NCBI RefSeq assembly: GCF_029168945.1
Contig: NC_083603.1
Span: 47,316,406-47,380,405, forward strand
Length of the DNA: 64,000 bases
From: Cannabis sativa
Lineage: Eukaryota > Streptophyta > Magnoliopsida > Rosales > Cannabaceae
Direction of reading: 5' to 3'
Shown: piece by piece, positions 47,723 through 60,400 of the stretch
Position numbering within the stretch: the stretch's first letter is position 1
How the letters are laid out: each line of letters starts with the position of its first letter
Notes under the pieces: generated by a model
Database searches by the model: none
Seen by the model: only the letters and a program-made list of their open reading frames with translations
Told to the model about the DNA's origin: nothing
Position numbers and translations under genes: made by a program

Positions 47723-48510
47723 TGTGTTGACCGAGGTTTTCGGCAACCAATAAAATATTATAAGATTATAGATCTGTAAAAAAATTAGAGAAGGATTTTT
47801 ACGTGGTTCGGGCGTTAATGAGCCTTAGTCCACGAGTCTATATTATTTATGGATGTCTTTAATACAGAGAATGTATTTGGTGAGTGTTTCACTCTTCTAA
47901 ATACAGAGAATGTTCTTGGTGAGTATTTACTCTTCTTGCTCTTATGCAATCCAAGATTCTCGACCCCATTTAATGAGCTTTGAGGGGGTATTTATAGTGT
48001 TTTTTGTGGGGTGATCCCCAGAATTATTGTACAAGTGTATCTGTAAGTATCCATAAAGTTGGGCATTCCCAATGAATATACCATGGGTAATGCATGGTCA
48101 AATCCCTAGGTGCTGTAATGCTTTTATGTGGAATGTCCTTATTGTCTTTTGACTGATGTGACTCTTCACAGTGTAGCCGTCGATAGACTTAAATGATCAT
48201 TACTTTGTAGCTGCAGATTGGGGGTTGTGCCGTCAGACTTTATTGCGTGTAGCAGTCCCAACACGCTTCCTCCCATGCGGCATTAAATGCGACTTGATTG
48301 CTCAGGGGAAGCCTGACACCTCGCGGAGATGCCTTAGTGTTACTTGGGCTTCCGGGAGCGTATGAGGCTCCCTATGTCTTCTCCGGGAGGCATGTCCCGG
48401 ATGCTGCCTTATTACATAAAGACTTAGCAAATAGTTTGAATGCTAAGTTGTATGATCCACGTGTCCTTGTCTGTTTGGTCCACGTATATTGGGCAAAATC
48501 AGGGGCCACA
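47723..48510 (-). repeat. 3' LTR of the TAT element
   Basis: 788 bp, starting TGTGTTGACC and ending GGGGCCACA on the + strand. It contains GTGGTTCGGGCGTTAATGAG-type text near its start. The partner LTR lies outside the window. Confidence 0.7.
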
Positions 48511-48511
48511 T

Positions 48512-48524
48512 TTACCCCCCAAGC
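48512..48524 (-). other. Polypurine tract of the TAT element
   Basis: ACCCCCCAAGC on the + strand, so the - strand has GCTTGGGGGGT three bases before the LTR edge. Confidence 0.7.
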
Positions 48525-48837
48525 CTTGTTTATTTGAAAAATAAAGTAAGGCTTGTTCAAGTGCCTCCGGTCGGCTCCTCGGTTTCCTGGCACGAGCTTT
48601 GAGCGCGTGAGGGTGTATTTAATGATAGCCTTTAATGCAGCGATTCACTTTTTGCAGAGGTCGATTCGTTTCACGCCCATTGATTGATACGGCGCATTAA
48701 TGGTGTCAGACGGATACTCAAACGTTTCCACCGCCTTAATTACGAATCAAGCTAACCGTTGATCTTTGGGAATTCGAATCGTGTGTCTTCCCAACCGTTC
48801 GATTGGTAGGTGATAGTACCTGTTCCTCATGCATTTT

Positions 48838-49516
48838 TTCCTATAAAAGCCACCACCTTTCCTTCATTTCGGTTACTTCTCATTTCTTGCCAACTTTGCT
48901 CGATTTACCCAGAGAGAAAAGAAAAAATCCTCAGACCAAGAGAACACCCTTGAACACTTCACAAACTTCCCAGTTAACCTTCATTCACTACTATCAGTCG
49001 ACCTTCCCTTGTTTGATCGACAACATAACCCCCAGTTTCAACACTTCATTGTAAGTTTCTCGCATCCCTTGCCTTACTGTTAATGTACATGGCATGCTTT
49101 ACTTATCTGTTTGTTGTTTTTCTGGGTTTGGTATTTGAAGTTTCTGGAAATGTATACTTTTGGGTTCTTCACGTAACAGGTCTAGATTCACCATTTCTGG
49201 TGTTAGGGCTACTCTTGTCATGTGTTTGTTGTTATTTTTACAAAGGACCATACGCTTTTCGTGTACTGGCCTTTCTAGGGCATAGAGAAGACTTTGTTTT
49301 TCTCGATTTTCTGCCCTTTATTTTTCTTTTACGCGCGATATTGTCTTCTGTGAGTTCATTGCACCCGACTTTTGTCCAGGGAATCCTTCTAGGATTTTCT
49401 GTTTGACAGATGTCTGGAGGGGCCTCTTTCCAGCGGTTACGGGACCCCCATTCCCTTTTTCTTGGTTTAGGGTTTGGTATGGGGCCTAACTGCTGGAATC
49501 TTAACTCTTTTTTCAG
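48838..49516 (+). promoter_or_regulatory. Promoter and spliced leader of the antisense gene
   Basis: A TATA box (CTATAAAAG, about 48841-48849) precedes a CT-rich leader. The leader ends at CATT|GTAAGT (about 49050). The next acceptor, TTTTTCAG (49510-49517), opens onto AATCAAAACATG with the start at 49526. The antisense gene thus seems to have its own + strand promoter and a ~465-bp leader intron, independent of the LTR. Confidence 0.6.
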
Positions 49517-49525
49517 AATCAAAAC

Positions 49526-52500
49526 ATGTCTGCGTCCGGTTCAAAGTCGTCGAAGAAGAGCGGTAAGCGTGTGGCTACCCTCGAAGATGTCTCACTGGGT
49601 CCTGTTGCCCAGGAGGGGTATAAGTCACGGGCTACCGGATGGGAGGCGGCTGAGCTTCATTCCACCCTAACCTGCCCCCACCAGCTGGAGAACATCATAG
49701 AGGTGGCCAGAATCAAACCCTCAACATCCGGAACGTATCACCGGCCGCCCCAAGATGCGGAGACGCCCAACCACAACTATGGCGGCTTCGGGGCTTGGAG
49801 CCAGACGCACCTGATTGCCGGGGCCATGCTTCCTCTTCAAGACTACTTTATTAATTTTTTAGTTTTTGTCGGCCTTGCGCCATACCAACTAATTCCACAA
49901 GCATACCGCCTGCTCTCAGGCTTATTTATTTTTTACTCCGCCCGGGGATGGGGCTCTCCCAGTCCGGCGGAGATTTTGTATTTTTATGAACTTGTTTCTG
50001 TCCCCAAGAAGGGGGACAAATTTAAAGACGGTTTTTACGGATTCCGGGCCCACCCTTCCAATGATGGGGTGGTCCCTTATAATAGGCAAACTCATGTTAA
50101 GGAGTATCGTCACCGTTTGTTCTTCTCCTCTGGGTTCCGAGCAGTGGAGCACCCGGAGCTTCTCACAGAGTGGGTCAGGATTCCCCCTATGAGCGGACCG
50201 CGCCTACTCAGGTCTTTCTCCGAAGGGCCCAGGTCTTTGCAACTTATGACCGGGCGGAACTTGACGCCGGGGGCCTAGTCATGACGGAGAATTGCCGGAA
50301 GGCCAAGCTCATCCTGCCGCACCAATCAGTGGAGGACTCTAACCTCTCCAAGGTTATCTGTCCAAATGTGAGGGTGCCCGCCGCGGAGAAGACCTTCTGG
50401 GATGAACTCATTGCCACCGCCGAGAAGAAGTACCAGGAATATCTCTACCAGAAGGCCCAGGAGAAGGCTTATTCCAAGGCCCAGGTAGCTTCCGAGAAAC
50501 CACTTCGCGTGGGGAGCCCGCTCGAGAGGAGAAGCCAGGCGATCGCTGGGAAGCCCCTACGCATTGGGGACTCAGCTGAGAGAAGGGCTCCCAGGCCAAC
50601 GCCTTCGGCTCAGGTGCCGAACATTGGGGCTCCTGGCGCCAGCACTTCCGGCTCTGGTAAGTCTCCTTTAGCAGTACATGTTGGGTTTTATGCCCTAAAT
50701 AAAACTCATTTCAATATAATCAGATTTACTTATTAATATAGATCAGAAATAACATTTAATGTTGCATGGTTCACATGATTTATTTCATGATTATATGTAC
50801 ATAATGTATGAATTCATCTGAAACCCTTTTCACATACTTGATCCTATTTATTGTGCTGTCAACACATTGGAAAATAAACATGACTATGTGAATAAAATTT
50901 CCTAGATTTATCAGACATAGGGTTTTACTGATATGATAATCTACAACAGAGTTTACTTGCATTTGGAGAAGTGCTATGTTCTTTCCAGAGCATTGGTTAA
51001 AGTAAAGCTCAGGTTGGATGCATGGAGTATGCATCGGAAGGGACCGATATTGAACTTTGACTTAGATTTATTAAACTTACCGTAATATCTATTCAAGTCA
51101 ATATCGCCTAGTTGATCCTAGATCAAATGTTCTTAATCCTGTTATGATTAGGCTCAATCTTGAAAGGCTATTCGTGTTCTTTGATTTGTTAGTTAAGCCT
51201 ACTTTTAGGTCAGGGTGATACGTACATTTTGGGAACACGGTAGTGCAATTGAGTGGGAGCGCTAGCATAAACATGGAATCTATAGCTTCTATCTGGCGAA
51301 TAGTAAGCAAAGGATGATCTCCTTTGAGCTTGACCAAACGAACATAAATGATGGAGTACTCATTTCACATAAGCTGAAATATCATTTATACGGGGTCAAG
51401 TGTTTTAAGGAATAAATACATTGTAGGGTGTAACGGTAATCTAATCCCTTTACAGTGTAGATCATTCATATAGAGGATCATTGATCACATTAGGATTATA
51501 ACAATGGATAACTAATGATGTGTCTATATGGTGGAACATATAGAGCATTCTATATAACTGAGAGTGTAATTCTAAGTTCTATGCGTGGATGCAACGAAGA
51601 ATTAATGAGTTAGTGAATTTTAGTAATAAATTCTTGATCTACTTATTAGAAGCTCGGTTATATAGACCCATGGTCCCCGCACTAGTTGAGATAATATTGC
51701 TTGTAAGACTCATATAATTATTTTGATTAATCAATTATAATTCTCAAATTAGACTATGTCTATTTGTGAATTTTCACTAAGTAAGGGCGAAATTGTAAAG
51801 AAAGAGTTTATAGGGGCATATTTGTTCATTATGATACTTTGTATGGTTCAATTAATAAATATGATAAATGACAATATTATTTAATAATTATTTATAGTTA
51901 TTAAATAGTTAGAATTGGCATTTAAATGGTTGAATTTGAAAATTGGCGTTTTTGAGAAAATCAGATGCAGAATTGAGAAAACTACAAAATCCAAGTAAGG
52001 CCCATTACTGTACATGGCCGGCCACTTGGTTTAAATTTTTAAACTGATATTTTTATTATTTTAATGCCAAATAATTCAAACCTAACCCTAGTGGAATGCA
52101 ATAAATAGATAGTGAAGGCTTCAGAAAAATAATACTTAAATTTTCTATTTTTCTTTCAGAGAAAAACCTGAGCCTTCTCTCTCCCTATCTTTGGCCGAAC
52201 CCACTCTCTCTCTCTTCCTCATTGAGATTTCGAAATTCTTAGTGTATGAGTAGTGCCCACACACAGCAAGTGATACCTCAATCATAGTGAGGAAGATCGT
52301 GAAGAAAGACTTTCAGCAAGAAGGAGGTTTCAGCATCAAAGATTCAGAGAAAGAGATCCAGGTTCAGATATTGATAATGCTCTGCTACAGAAAGGAATCA
52401 AGGGCTAGATATCTGAACGGAAGGAGTCATTATATTCCGCTGCACCCAATGTAAGGTTTCCTAAACTTTATATGTGTTTATTTCATCGTTTTAGAAAGTT

Positions 52501-54476
52501 CATATTTAGGGTGTTAATAAACATACTTGTGAGTAGATCTAAGATCCTGGTAAAATAATTTCCAACAGTACATTACGTTCCTTCCGTTGGCGAATATGCC
52601 AGTCTTAGGCCTGTAGGGTTCGATGAGCGTCTCCATAGGTTTAGGATGCCCTCAACCCGGTGGGGAGACCATATGAAGGAATATTATTTTTCCAACTTAG
52701 GAGATTTCCTAGGTCGGTCCCGGATGGGTTCTGGTCCTCCGGAGCCTGTTCCCTTAGACCCTTCGGCTTACATTTCTTCCAGCTGGTTCCGGCCTTCGGA
52801 CAGCTATCTCGGAGACGATGCTGCCAGCGTTAAGATTCGGAACTTTGCTAGGGACGAATTAGAGAGTTAGGGTAGGACTAGCTTGATTGCTTTATTCAAG
52901 TGTTTATTGTTTCCCATGGATATTCTAACACTTGCCTTTTTTCTTTTGTTGTAGCAGGTACTTCCATGGATGCCATTTTGGCTGAGCTTGCCGGGGCTCA
53001 CACTCCTGATGCTCCCCTTCCTTTAACTTCTTCCCAAATGGCCACCCCCTTGAAGGCCTCTTCCAGTGCCCCTCCAGACACTATTGACTTAGTGGATGAG
53101 GAGGAGGAGCTTTCGGAAGAAGGTCAAGAAAAGCAATGGGGCTTTTCTGAGGAAGTTGAAGAAGGTAAAGAAGAGCAACGAGCTCTTCCTAAGGAAGTTG
53201 AAGAAAGTGAAGAAGAGCAAGAGGTTGCTCTAATTCGCAAGCATAAGGGCAAGATGGTTGCCCAGGAAGAGCCTAAACGGCAGCGGAGAGCTGATACTCT
53301 GGCCCCTGGTCTTGATGGCGGGATCTCTCCCGAGATGGAGGAACACACGACCCCTCCTAACATCGTGCTGACTCCAGTTCCTGGACATGAGGAGAGGCAG
53401 GAACTCCGGATAGCTAAGCATAACTATGCCATGGATGAGTACTCCCGGGGGTATGCTTACGTGGAGGCTCTGAAGAGAGTTTTGCGAGTTTAAATGCAAA
53501 ATACTCTTAACGACCCGAACTACCGGAATCCGTGGGATCTAAACTTGGATCCCTTGTCGGATTGGTTCGGTCGTTTCCTCGGGCCCACACTAGCTCCCTT
53601 TGCCGCGGAGATGACCGGCGAGTTTGCGTCTCAGCTTACCCGGTGTGCACCCAGGCGGTTCACTGCTTGCGCATCCTTGAACTCCATCTTCCAGGTCCAG
53701 GATCTCAGCCACTCCCTCACCGTGGTAAGTATTTCGTAGTTTACTTTTCTCCTTATTTTTTTTCCTTAAGGATTCTTACTCATACTTGTATCCTTTCCCA
53801 GCTTGCTGCTGAGGTCGGCCGCCTTTCCAAGAACTTAATTAATCATGGCTTCGTCCTGTCCGACTTTGGGGGCATGGACGAAGCTAAGAAGATCCTTCAG
53901 GATCTGACTGCTGAAAGGCGACTTTACCAGGAGGATGCCGAGCGCTGGGATGCCCTTGTCAAGGCCAGTGAGGAACAGGCCAGGCGGAGGGAGGCACAAG
54001 CGGAGGCGATGATCCGGGAGGAGGCCATTCAGAGGGATAGGCTGGAGGCCAGGCACCAGGGGGAGCTGAGGGCGGAGAGCGAGGCTGCTGCTAAGGCCAA
54101 GCGTGAGCTTCGGGAGGCTAGGAAAGCCTTGGATGAAATGGCTGCCTAGGTGAAGTCCTTAGAGGAAGTTCACCAAGCTGACTTGGAGTCTAGGGCCAAC
54201 CTGGTCGTGGATCTGAAGGAGCTCAAGGACTTCAAAGACCAAGCCTTGAAGAAGGAAAAGAGAGATGAGCTCCTTTCTCCTGTCTCCTGCAGCCGGTGCG
54301 TCAAGCGTTTCGACGATGGCGTCTACATGGCCTGGTCTACAAATGACCAGAATATCAAGCTTAACTTCTATCCCAAACCCGCGGAGATGATTGCAAAATT
54401 CCGGGAGAAGAAGAAGAAGCTTGATGCCATGCTGGAGGCGCGCATCGGTCCTCTCCTTCCTCCTCGCATTGACTAG
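49526..54476 (+). pseudogene. TAT antisense gene: 'putative gypsy-type transposon' (PF04195-like) domain plus coiled coil
   Basis: Exons by frame: 49526 to about 50656, 52646-52870 (after the LTR insertion), 52960-53730, 53803-54476. The first part has LPLQDYFINFLVFVGLAPYQ, AYRLLSGLFIFY and FYGFRAHP, matching the Transposase_28-type domain that accompanies plant Ty3 elements; its biochemical role is unknown. The middle is acidic (Glu-rich, about 53090-53230). The C-terminal part is a long coiled coil rich in Glu, Ala and Arg (53880-54145). Breaks: a frameshift near 50200, a solo LTR at 50679-52567 close after a GTAAGT donor, in-frame stops at 53491 (TAA) and 54147 (TAG). GC content is markedly higher than the surroundings. 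Confidence 0.75.
50679..52567 (+). mobile_element. Solo LTR of the gag-only copia family
   Basis: 1889 bp from TGTTGGGTTTTATGCCC to AATTTCCAACA, with perfect GTACA duplications (50674-50678 and 52568-52572). It is the reverse complement of the LTR type at 1343-3242, and more diverged from the young pair than they are from each other. Recombination between two LTRs presumably removed the interior. It splits the antisense gene of the TAT element, apparently inside an intron. Confidence 0.92.
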
Positions 54477-54639
54477 GCCACTTTGAGTTCAACCCATTAC
54501 AACAAGGATTTCACTCTTTTTTCTCTTTCTTCTTTTTTTTTTTTTTATTTACAGCCAATTATCTTGTATTTAAGACAATGTTTTATTTACATAGCTGTTT
54601 TTATTCAAGGGGAGACAATATTTAAGGCCTGTCCCCGGG

Positions 54640-54945
54640 CCCTTTTTATATATTTTTGACCTGCCCTTAGGGCTAGGATTTTTATTTATATATTTATATA
54701 TGATCTTTTTTTATGCACATTTCTTTCTTTTGGACCTGCCCTTTGGGTGAGGATGTTTATACATATTCTTTTTTTTTTCTTTTTTGTGGATATTTCTTTT
54801 TTGACCTGCCCTTTGGGTCAGGATATTTTATTTAGCTTTTTGACCTGCCCTTTTGGGTCAGGATATTTGACCTGCCCTTTGGGTCAGGATATTTTATTTA
54901 GCTTTTTGACCTACCCTTTGGGTCAGGATATTTGACTTAGCCTAT
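54640..54945. repeat. Minisatellite of GACCTGCCCTTTGGGTCAGG units
   Basis: About seven copies of a unit with GACCTGCCCTTTGGGTCAGG, variably followed by ATATTTTATTTAGCTTTTT. The unit is itself a near-palindrome (GACC...GGTC). It lies between the antisense gene stop and the integrase end, so convergent transcripts would overlap it. Confidence 0.82.
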
Positions 54946-55094
54946 TTTTTGTCTGTCCGTGTGGTATACCTTAGTACCCCCCTGAGTGGTATAGAAACTT
55001 TGTTTTTAAGGCACTCAGTTTTATTTAACATGCGGAGGCTGTATACACTTAGACGGTACAAACTCTTTAAACAAAGTCTAAGTTACACTTTTGG

Positions 55095-56412
55095 CTATTG
55101 GTAATATTTTCTGAGGTGATCAGCGTTCCAGGCCCTTGGCACGATGGTTCCGTCCATCCTTTTTAGCTTGTAAGTGCCTGAACCGATTTCGTCCTCGATT
55201 TCATATGGTCCTTCCTAATTTGGCCCAAGTACTCCCACTCCGGGTTCTTGGGTGGCTGGGAAGACTCTTCTTAAGACCATATCCCCAATAGCAAATTTTC
55301 TGTTTTTAACTTTGGAGTTAAAATATTTGGTCACCTTCTTTTGATAAGCTGCCATCCGTATTTGAGACTCGTCCCGGAGTTCTTCAACTTGATCCAGAGC
55401 TTCTTGAAGTAAAGCTTGATTCGTGGCTGGATCGTAAGTCGTTCTCCTGTGGGACGGGAATAACGTTTCTACCGGGACCATCGCTTCGCAACCGTACGCC
55501 ATTGAAAAAGGCGAGTGGCCGGTCGTGGTTCTAGGGGTCGTCCGGTAGGCCCATAACACTCTTGGCAACTCTTCGGGCCAGTTGTTTTTGCAGGCCAGCA
55601 GCTTTTTCTTCAGGGTGACCTTTAGGATTTTATTGACTGCTTCTGCTTGACCGTTTGTTTGCGGTCTTGCCACCGCGGAGAAGCTTTTTACTACTCCGTG
55701 TTGGTTGCAGAATTCAGTAAATTCTTCGCAATCAAATTGCTTTCCATTGTCAGAGACTATTTTGTGAGGCAGGCCATATCGACATACTATGTTTTTGATA
55801 ACAAAGTCTAGTGCTTTTTTAGCAGTTATAGTCTTCATGGGCTCAGCCTCCGTCCATTTGGTGAAATAGTCTACTGCTACTATTGCATACTTTACTCCTC
55901 CCTTTCCTGTTGGCAGGGACCCAATAAGATATATTCCCCAAACCGCGAAGGGCCAGGGACTAGTCATCAGGGTAATTTCATTGGGAGGAGCTCTCGGTAT
56001 GTTCGCGAACCTTCGGCACGAATCACACTTTTGGACGTAGTCTATACAATCTTTTTTGATTGTTGGCCAGAAGTATCCCTGTCTCAATATTTTTTTTGAG
56101 AGACTGGGTCCTCCTGTATGATCTCCACGAAACCCTTCGTGGACCTCTAGCATGATTTGTCTAGCTTCAGGGTCCGATACACACCTTAAATAAGGCATGC
56201 TGAGTCCTCTTCGGTAGAGAATTTGATCCATCATTACATAACGATGAGCCTGATACTGAATCTTTCGAGACAGTGCCCTTTCTTGGGGCAACTCACCTTT
56301 TGTTATGTATTCTATGATGGGGACCTGATTACGCCCAAACTTGTCTTCACAAAGCGGTTGTTGTAGTGTAGCATGGGCGGTCGTGTCCACAGAGAGATAT
56401 CTTATCAAAAAG
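55095..56412 (-). pseudogene. TAT-lineage integrase, inactive
   Basis: Visible: the HHCC zinc-binding region (HEGFRGDH ... CDSC), the catalytic core and the C-terminal GPY-like region. Catalytic residues: the first Asp is replaced by Tyr (WGIYLIG where families have WGxDxxG), while the second Asp (VSDNGKQF) and Glu (NGQAEAVNK) are kept. A TAG at 55212-55214 falls where LGPNWEGPY would carry Trp, and the frame then continues to YYQ-stop at 55095. The N-terminal side is cut at 56412 by the Athila LTR. Confidence 0.85.
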
Positions 56413-57712
56413 TGATTAGTAGAACTTTAAGCGCAAAAAGTAAATAAATCGTTGGTGGTTTTTGAGAAAATTTTGAAAATAAATTTAAAGCAAATAAAAT
56501 TGGTAGAAAATTATAATAAAAAAATGATAAGGTTTCAAGAATCACCTATATGTTTGGCTCATTTATTTGGGTTTTGATTCACACATATAACACAATTAAA
56601 TTATTCACTTCCCAATAATTTAATCGGAAGATAAAACTTGAAGAACATATAATAAAAAAAATGTATTTGAGTAATATAGAATTCTCACATTAAGATTGTA
56701 GAAAATAATCTTATGAAAAATCTAAGAATGACAATATACCTTTTGTTTGGTAATAATGCAATAAGAGATTAATCATAAAATTATAATATTAATGTATATT
56801 TATCCTAATCATATTCACATAGAAAAAGCATGACTATTTCTATATAATACTAAATAGATAAATATATTAATATAGAGATAAAAAAAAAAGAAGAAAAACA
56901 TACTACTCAAATGTATAAACTTTAAGCACTTGGTGAATCAAAACACAAGTAAATATTACCTCACATATAAGATCATCCTTTACCTTATCTAGGAAACTAG
57001 CCAAAAATGCTAGTCATTCTCACAATAATCTAAAAAGAAAATATGAGAAGAGATAGATAAAATAAAACTAAAATTTACTATAGTTTTTGCCAATGAAAAA
57101 TTACACACCAAATGTGTACAAGAGGTCTCCTTTATATAGTGTTTTTGGAGACACAAATGTGAAATAAAATCCATGCATAGAATTAAAAAGGAAAGCTGAA
57201 TAAATTTAAATTGAAAATAGCTTAATTTTTGGGATTGGAAATTTAAAGTGCACAATTGAGGCATGCTTGAGACGTTCCTTGTCAGCAACAACTAATCAAA
57301 TTGAAAATATACAATTTGATTAAGCCAAATCAGAAAGAAGATAATCTTGAACGTGGCCATTAAATTACAATCCCCAACTTCCTTGCCACATGTCGTACTC
57401 ATAGGGAAATGGAACCAATCAAAATTGTTAATCCTCTTTGAATGTGATCCAATTTTACAACTGCTATTGAGTTGTACAAACTAGAGAGAATAAAATCAAT
57501 CTTAGATTTTCTCATGGGTTTATGCTATTGGGCTTCTCCTTTTGTCAACTTTACCAAAAATCATTTTCTTTCCTGCAAAATGAACATAAACTAAATTTAA
57601 AATAATATTTTCAATTATATAATATATCATATTAATTTCATGAAAATATTAATCAAAACTTAATTTAATTTAAACTTTAACATCAATAAATGATATTTTT
57701 GACCACTAATCA
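56413..57712 (-). repeat. 3' LTR of the Athila element
   Basis: 1300 bp, beginning TGATTAGT and ending ACTAATCA, perfect 8-bp inverted ends. It abuts TAT integrase sequence on the left. No gene inside. Confidence 0.85.
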
Positions 57713-57727
57713 CAACCCCCAACTAGC
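57713..57727 (-). other. Polypurine tract of the Athila element
   Basis: The + strand reads CAACCCCCAACTAGC, so the - strand has CTAGTTGGGGGTTG flush with the LTR, followed upstream by a GACTAGCAATAAG segment typical of this lineage. Confidence 0.8.
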
Positions 57728-59077
57728 TTATTGCTAGTCTCTAGCAATTCAAGCGGAGAAGAAAATTATCATGCTGAATAATCAAGTCACACCAATCAAA
57801 ACCAGCCATGCATTTTAAAATATCATCAAGAAATCAGAAATTGCTAAGCAAACTACTTAGTTGTAACCCCAGAGTTGTGGGTGTGTGCACCAAACCATAT
57901 CCATTTCTTACCACAAGCCATAACACAAATAGCATCGAAAAATCTCAAAAGCGTAAAGGTCTCAACTCCAATTTCCTCACAGGCATTGAAAGTATTTTTT
58001 TTTATGGGAGAGATGACACTCTTGGAGTTGGAATTGTAACAATTAACGCTCAAATGAGAGAAGACAAACTTTTTAGGACAAACAATTTGAACAAATATTG
58101 ATCATAAGATAGGAAAATCAAATAATTAGAATTTAAATGACAAATAACCTTTGGGATTTACAAGAGACTTGAAGAATAAAGAGCCAACTAAAAGAAAATT
58201 GTAAATATTAGAAAAGAACACTTTTTTTTTTTTTTTAAGAAACACATGAAGTGATGTTTCTTTCATTCAATTTTTTATATGGAACAATTTTTTTTTTTTT
58301 AAAAAAGAAAATACAATAACGAAATGTTGCTCTTGTTCTATTTTTTTTCTATTTTTTTTAATTTTTTTTTTGAATTTTTTGTTTTTTGATTTTTTTTACA
58401 AGAGGCAACATAAAAATACATGAATAAAAAGAAATATGAAAAATAACATTACAACAAAGGCTCTTTTAACAAATGAAATTGTCCCTCCAGTATATGTCAT
58501 GTGTTTAAATTCTAAAAATCTAAATTGACCAACTCAAATGATCAATAAAAGTTCAAAAAGTCGTTTTCTCAACTCTCACAACTTACAAAAAAAATATGGA
58601 AAACTTTAAGCTTGAAAATTTTCTCAACTATTTGTGTTAACAACCATCTTACCACATGTTTGGAAAGTGCATTAAAGAACTCTGAAAATCACTCCTTAAT
58701 AGCTAAGCATAGCAAAATCCAACTCAAACAAAATATTTCAATCATGCTTAGAAAATTTTGAGAAAATTTGACTTAAAAGTTCAACACAACAATGTAATTC
58801 TCCAAATGAAAGCTCACCAGAACTTACCACCCCCAACCGAAAATCAGACAGTGTCCTCAATGTCAAAATAAATATGCAATGAAAAAGATAGGGGAAAGAG
58901 AACACCTGGAAGATGACAATATCCATGGGGCGGTAATTGAAACAACCTGATAACACAAAACAAACCCAAAACAAACGAAAACGAAAACGAAAACACACAA
59001 AACTAATAGAAAAGTAAAAAAAATATATATATATATATATATAAAATAAAATAAAACATGTAAAAGAAATGAACAAC
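57728..59077 (-). other. Non-coding 3' region of the Athila element
   Basis: AT-rich with long T-runs (58220-58400) and a TA microsatellite (59022-59042). No env-like transmembrane frame is visible, so the env region seen in full-length Athila elements is missing or decayed. Confidence 0.6.
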
Positions 59078-60400
59078 TCAGAGTGTATAGATAGGGTCCT
59101 TAAGAAGGACCTCTTCAACATGACTCACACTCTCGATGTAATGCTTCAATCTCTGGCCATTGACTCTAAAAATTCTCCCATCAGTTGGGTCCTCAACTTC
59201 AACAGAACCATTCGGAAAAACCTTTTTCACCACAAATGGGCCAGTCCACCGTGATCTCAACTTACCTGGGTGGAAATGCAACCGAGAATCATAAAGATGC
59301 ACCTTTTGATTCACCTCAAAATTCTTTCGCAGGATCTGTTTATCATGAGCAACTTTCATTTTTTCCTTGTAGATCCTGGAATTATCATATGCCTCATTTC
59401 TCAACTCCTCAATTTCAGATAGCTGGAGTTTGCGATTAATGCCTGCAGCATTAAGATCAAAATTAAAGGCTTTGACAGCCCAATATGCCTTATGCTCAAG
59501 TTCAACAGGCAAATGACAAGCTTTCCCATAAACAAGCCGATAGGGAGACATCCCAATAGGGGATTTGAAAGCGATGCGGTATGCCCGAGAGAGCGTCAAG
59601 AAGACGAGAAGACCAATCGTTTCTGTCTGGATTTACCGTTTTTTCCAATTTGTTTTATCTCCCTATTGGCTAACTCCGCTTGCCCATTGGTCTGCGGATG
59701 GTAAGAATTAGCAACCTTATGGAGCACACCGTACTTCCGCATGAGAGCCTCAAAAGACTTGTTGCAAAAGTGTGTGCCTTGATCACTAATGATAGCACGA
59801 GGCGTACCGAACCTTGACAAAATGTTTTCCTTCAAGAACTTGGTAACTGTTGCATTATCATTGGTTCGACAAGGTACAGCCTCGACCCATTTAGAAACAT
59901 AATCCACAAGAAGGAGAATGTAAAGGTAACCAGAAGATGATGGAAATGGTCCCATGAAATCTATACCCCAACAATCAAATATCTCAATCACAAGAATAGG
60001 GTTCAAGGGCATCATGTGACGACGAGATAGAGAGCCTAACTTTTGGCACCTCACACATGAACGACAAAATTCGTTGGTGTCTTTGAACAAAGTGGGCCAA
60101 TAAAGGCCACACTGTAAGATTTTTGCAGTAGTTTTCTTCACAGAGAAGTGACCACCACAAGCATCATTGTGACAAAAGTTCAAAACACTAGACACCTCAT
60201 CATCGGTGATGCATCTTCGTATGATCCGATCGGGGCAATACTTGAACAAGTATGGATCATCCCAATAGAAATTGCGCACCTCGACCGTAAACTTGCGTCT
60301 ATCTTGTGAACTCCACTCGTAAGGAAGTTCACCCGTTACTAAGTAGTTAACTATGTGTGCATACCACGGTAACTTAGTAACAAAGAAGCGCTTGTTCATC
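59078..60400 (-). pseudogene. Athila integrase (frameshifted)
   Basis: The zinc-binding part (CHNDACGGHFSVKKT ... CVRCQ), catalytic Asp in WGIDFMGPFP, Asp in IISDQGTHF and Glu in NGQAELANRE are all present. A frameshift near 59605 separates the core from the C-terminal part (59078-59599), which has [19 protein letters not shown] as in the GPF/Y module. Another shift near 60385 separates it from RNase H. Confidence 0.85.

Larger units (their letters stand above)
47723..56412 (-). mobile_element. Ty3/gypsy TAT-lineage element, 3' portion
   Basis: In - strand order: integrase (56412-55095), a spacer with a minisatellite, an antisense extra gene (49526-54476 on +), a PPT (about 48523-48514) and the 3' LTR (48510-47723). 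An extra gene antisense between pol and the 3' LTR is a known layout of some TAT-lineage (Retand/Grande-like) plant elements. The 5' part is displaced beyond the window by the Athila insertion at 56413. The copy is dead: integrase has a catalytic substitution and a stop. Confidence 0.8.

Noticed and set aside
48803..49406. Frames of 83 and 107 codons before the antisense gene
   Set aside because: They fall in the inferred leader and its intron, have no domains, and the second has intron-like composition.
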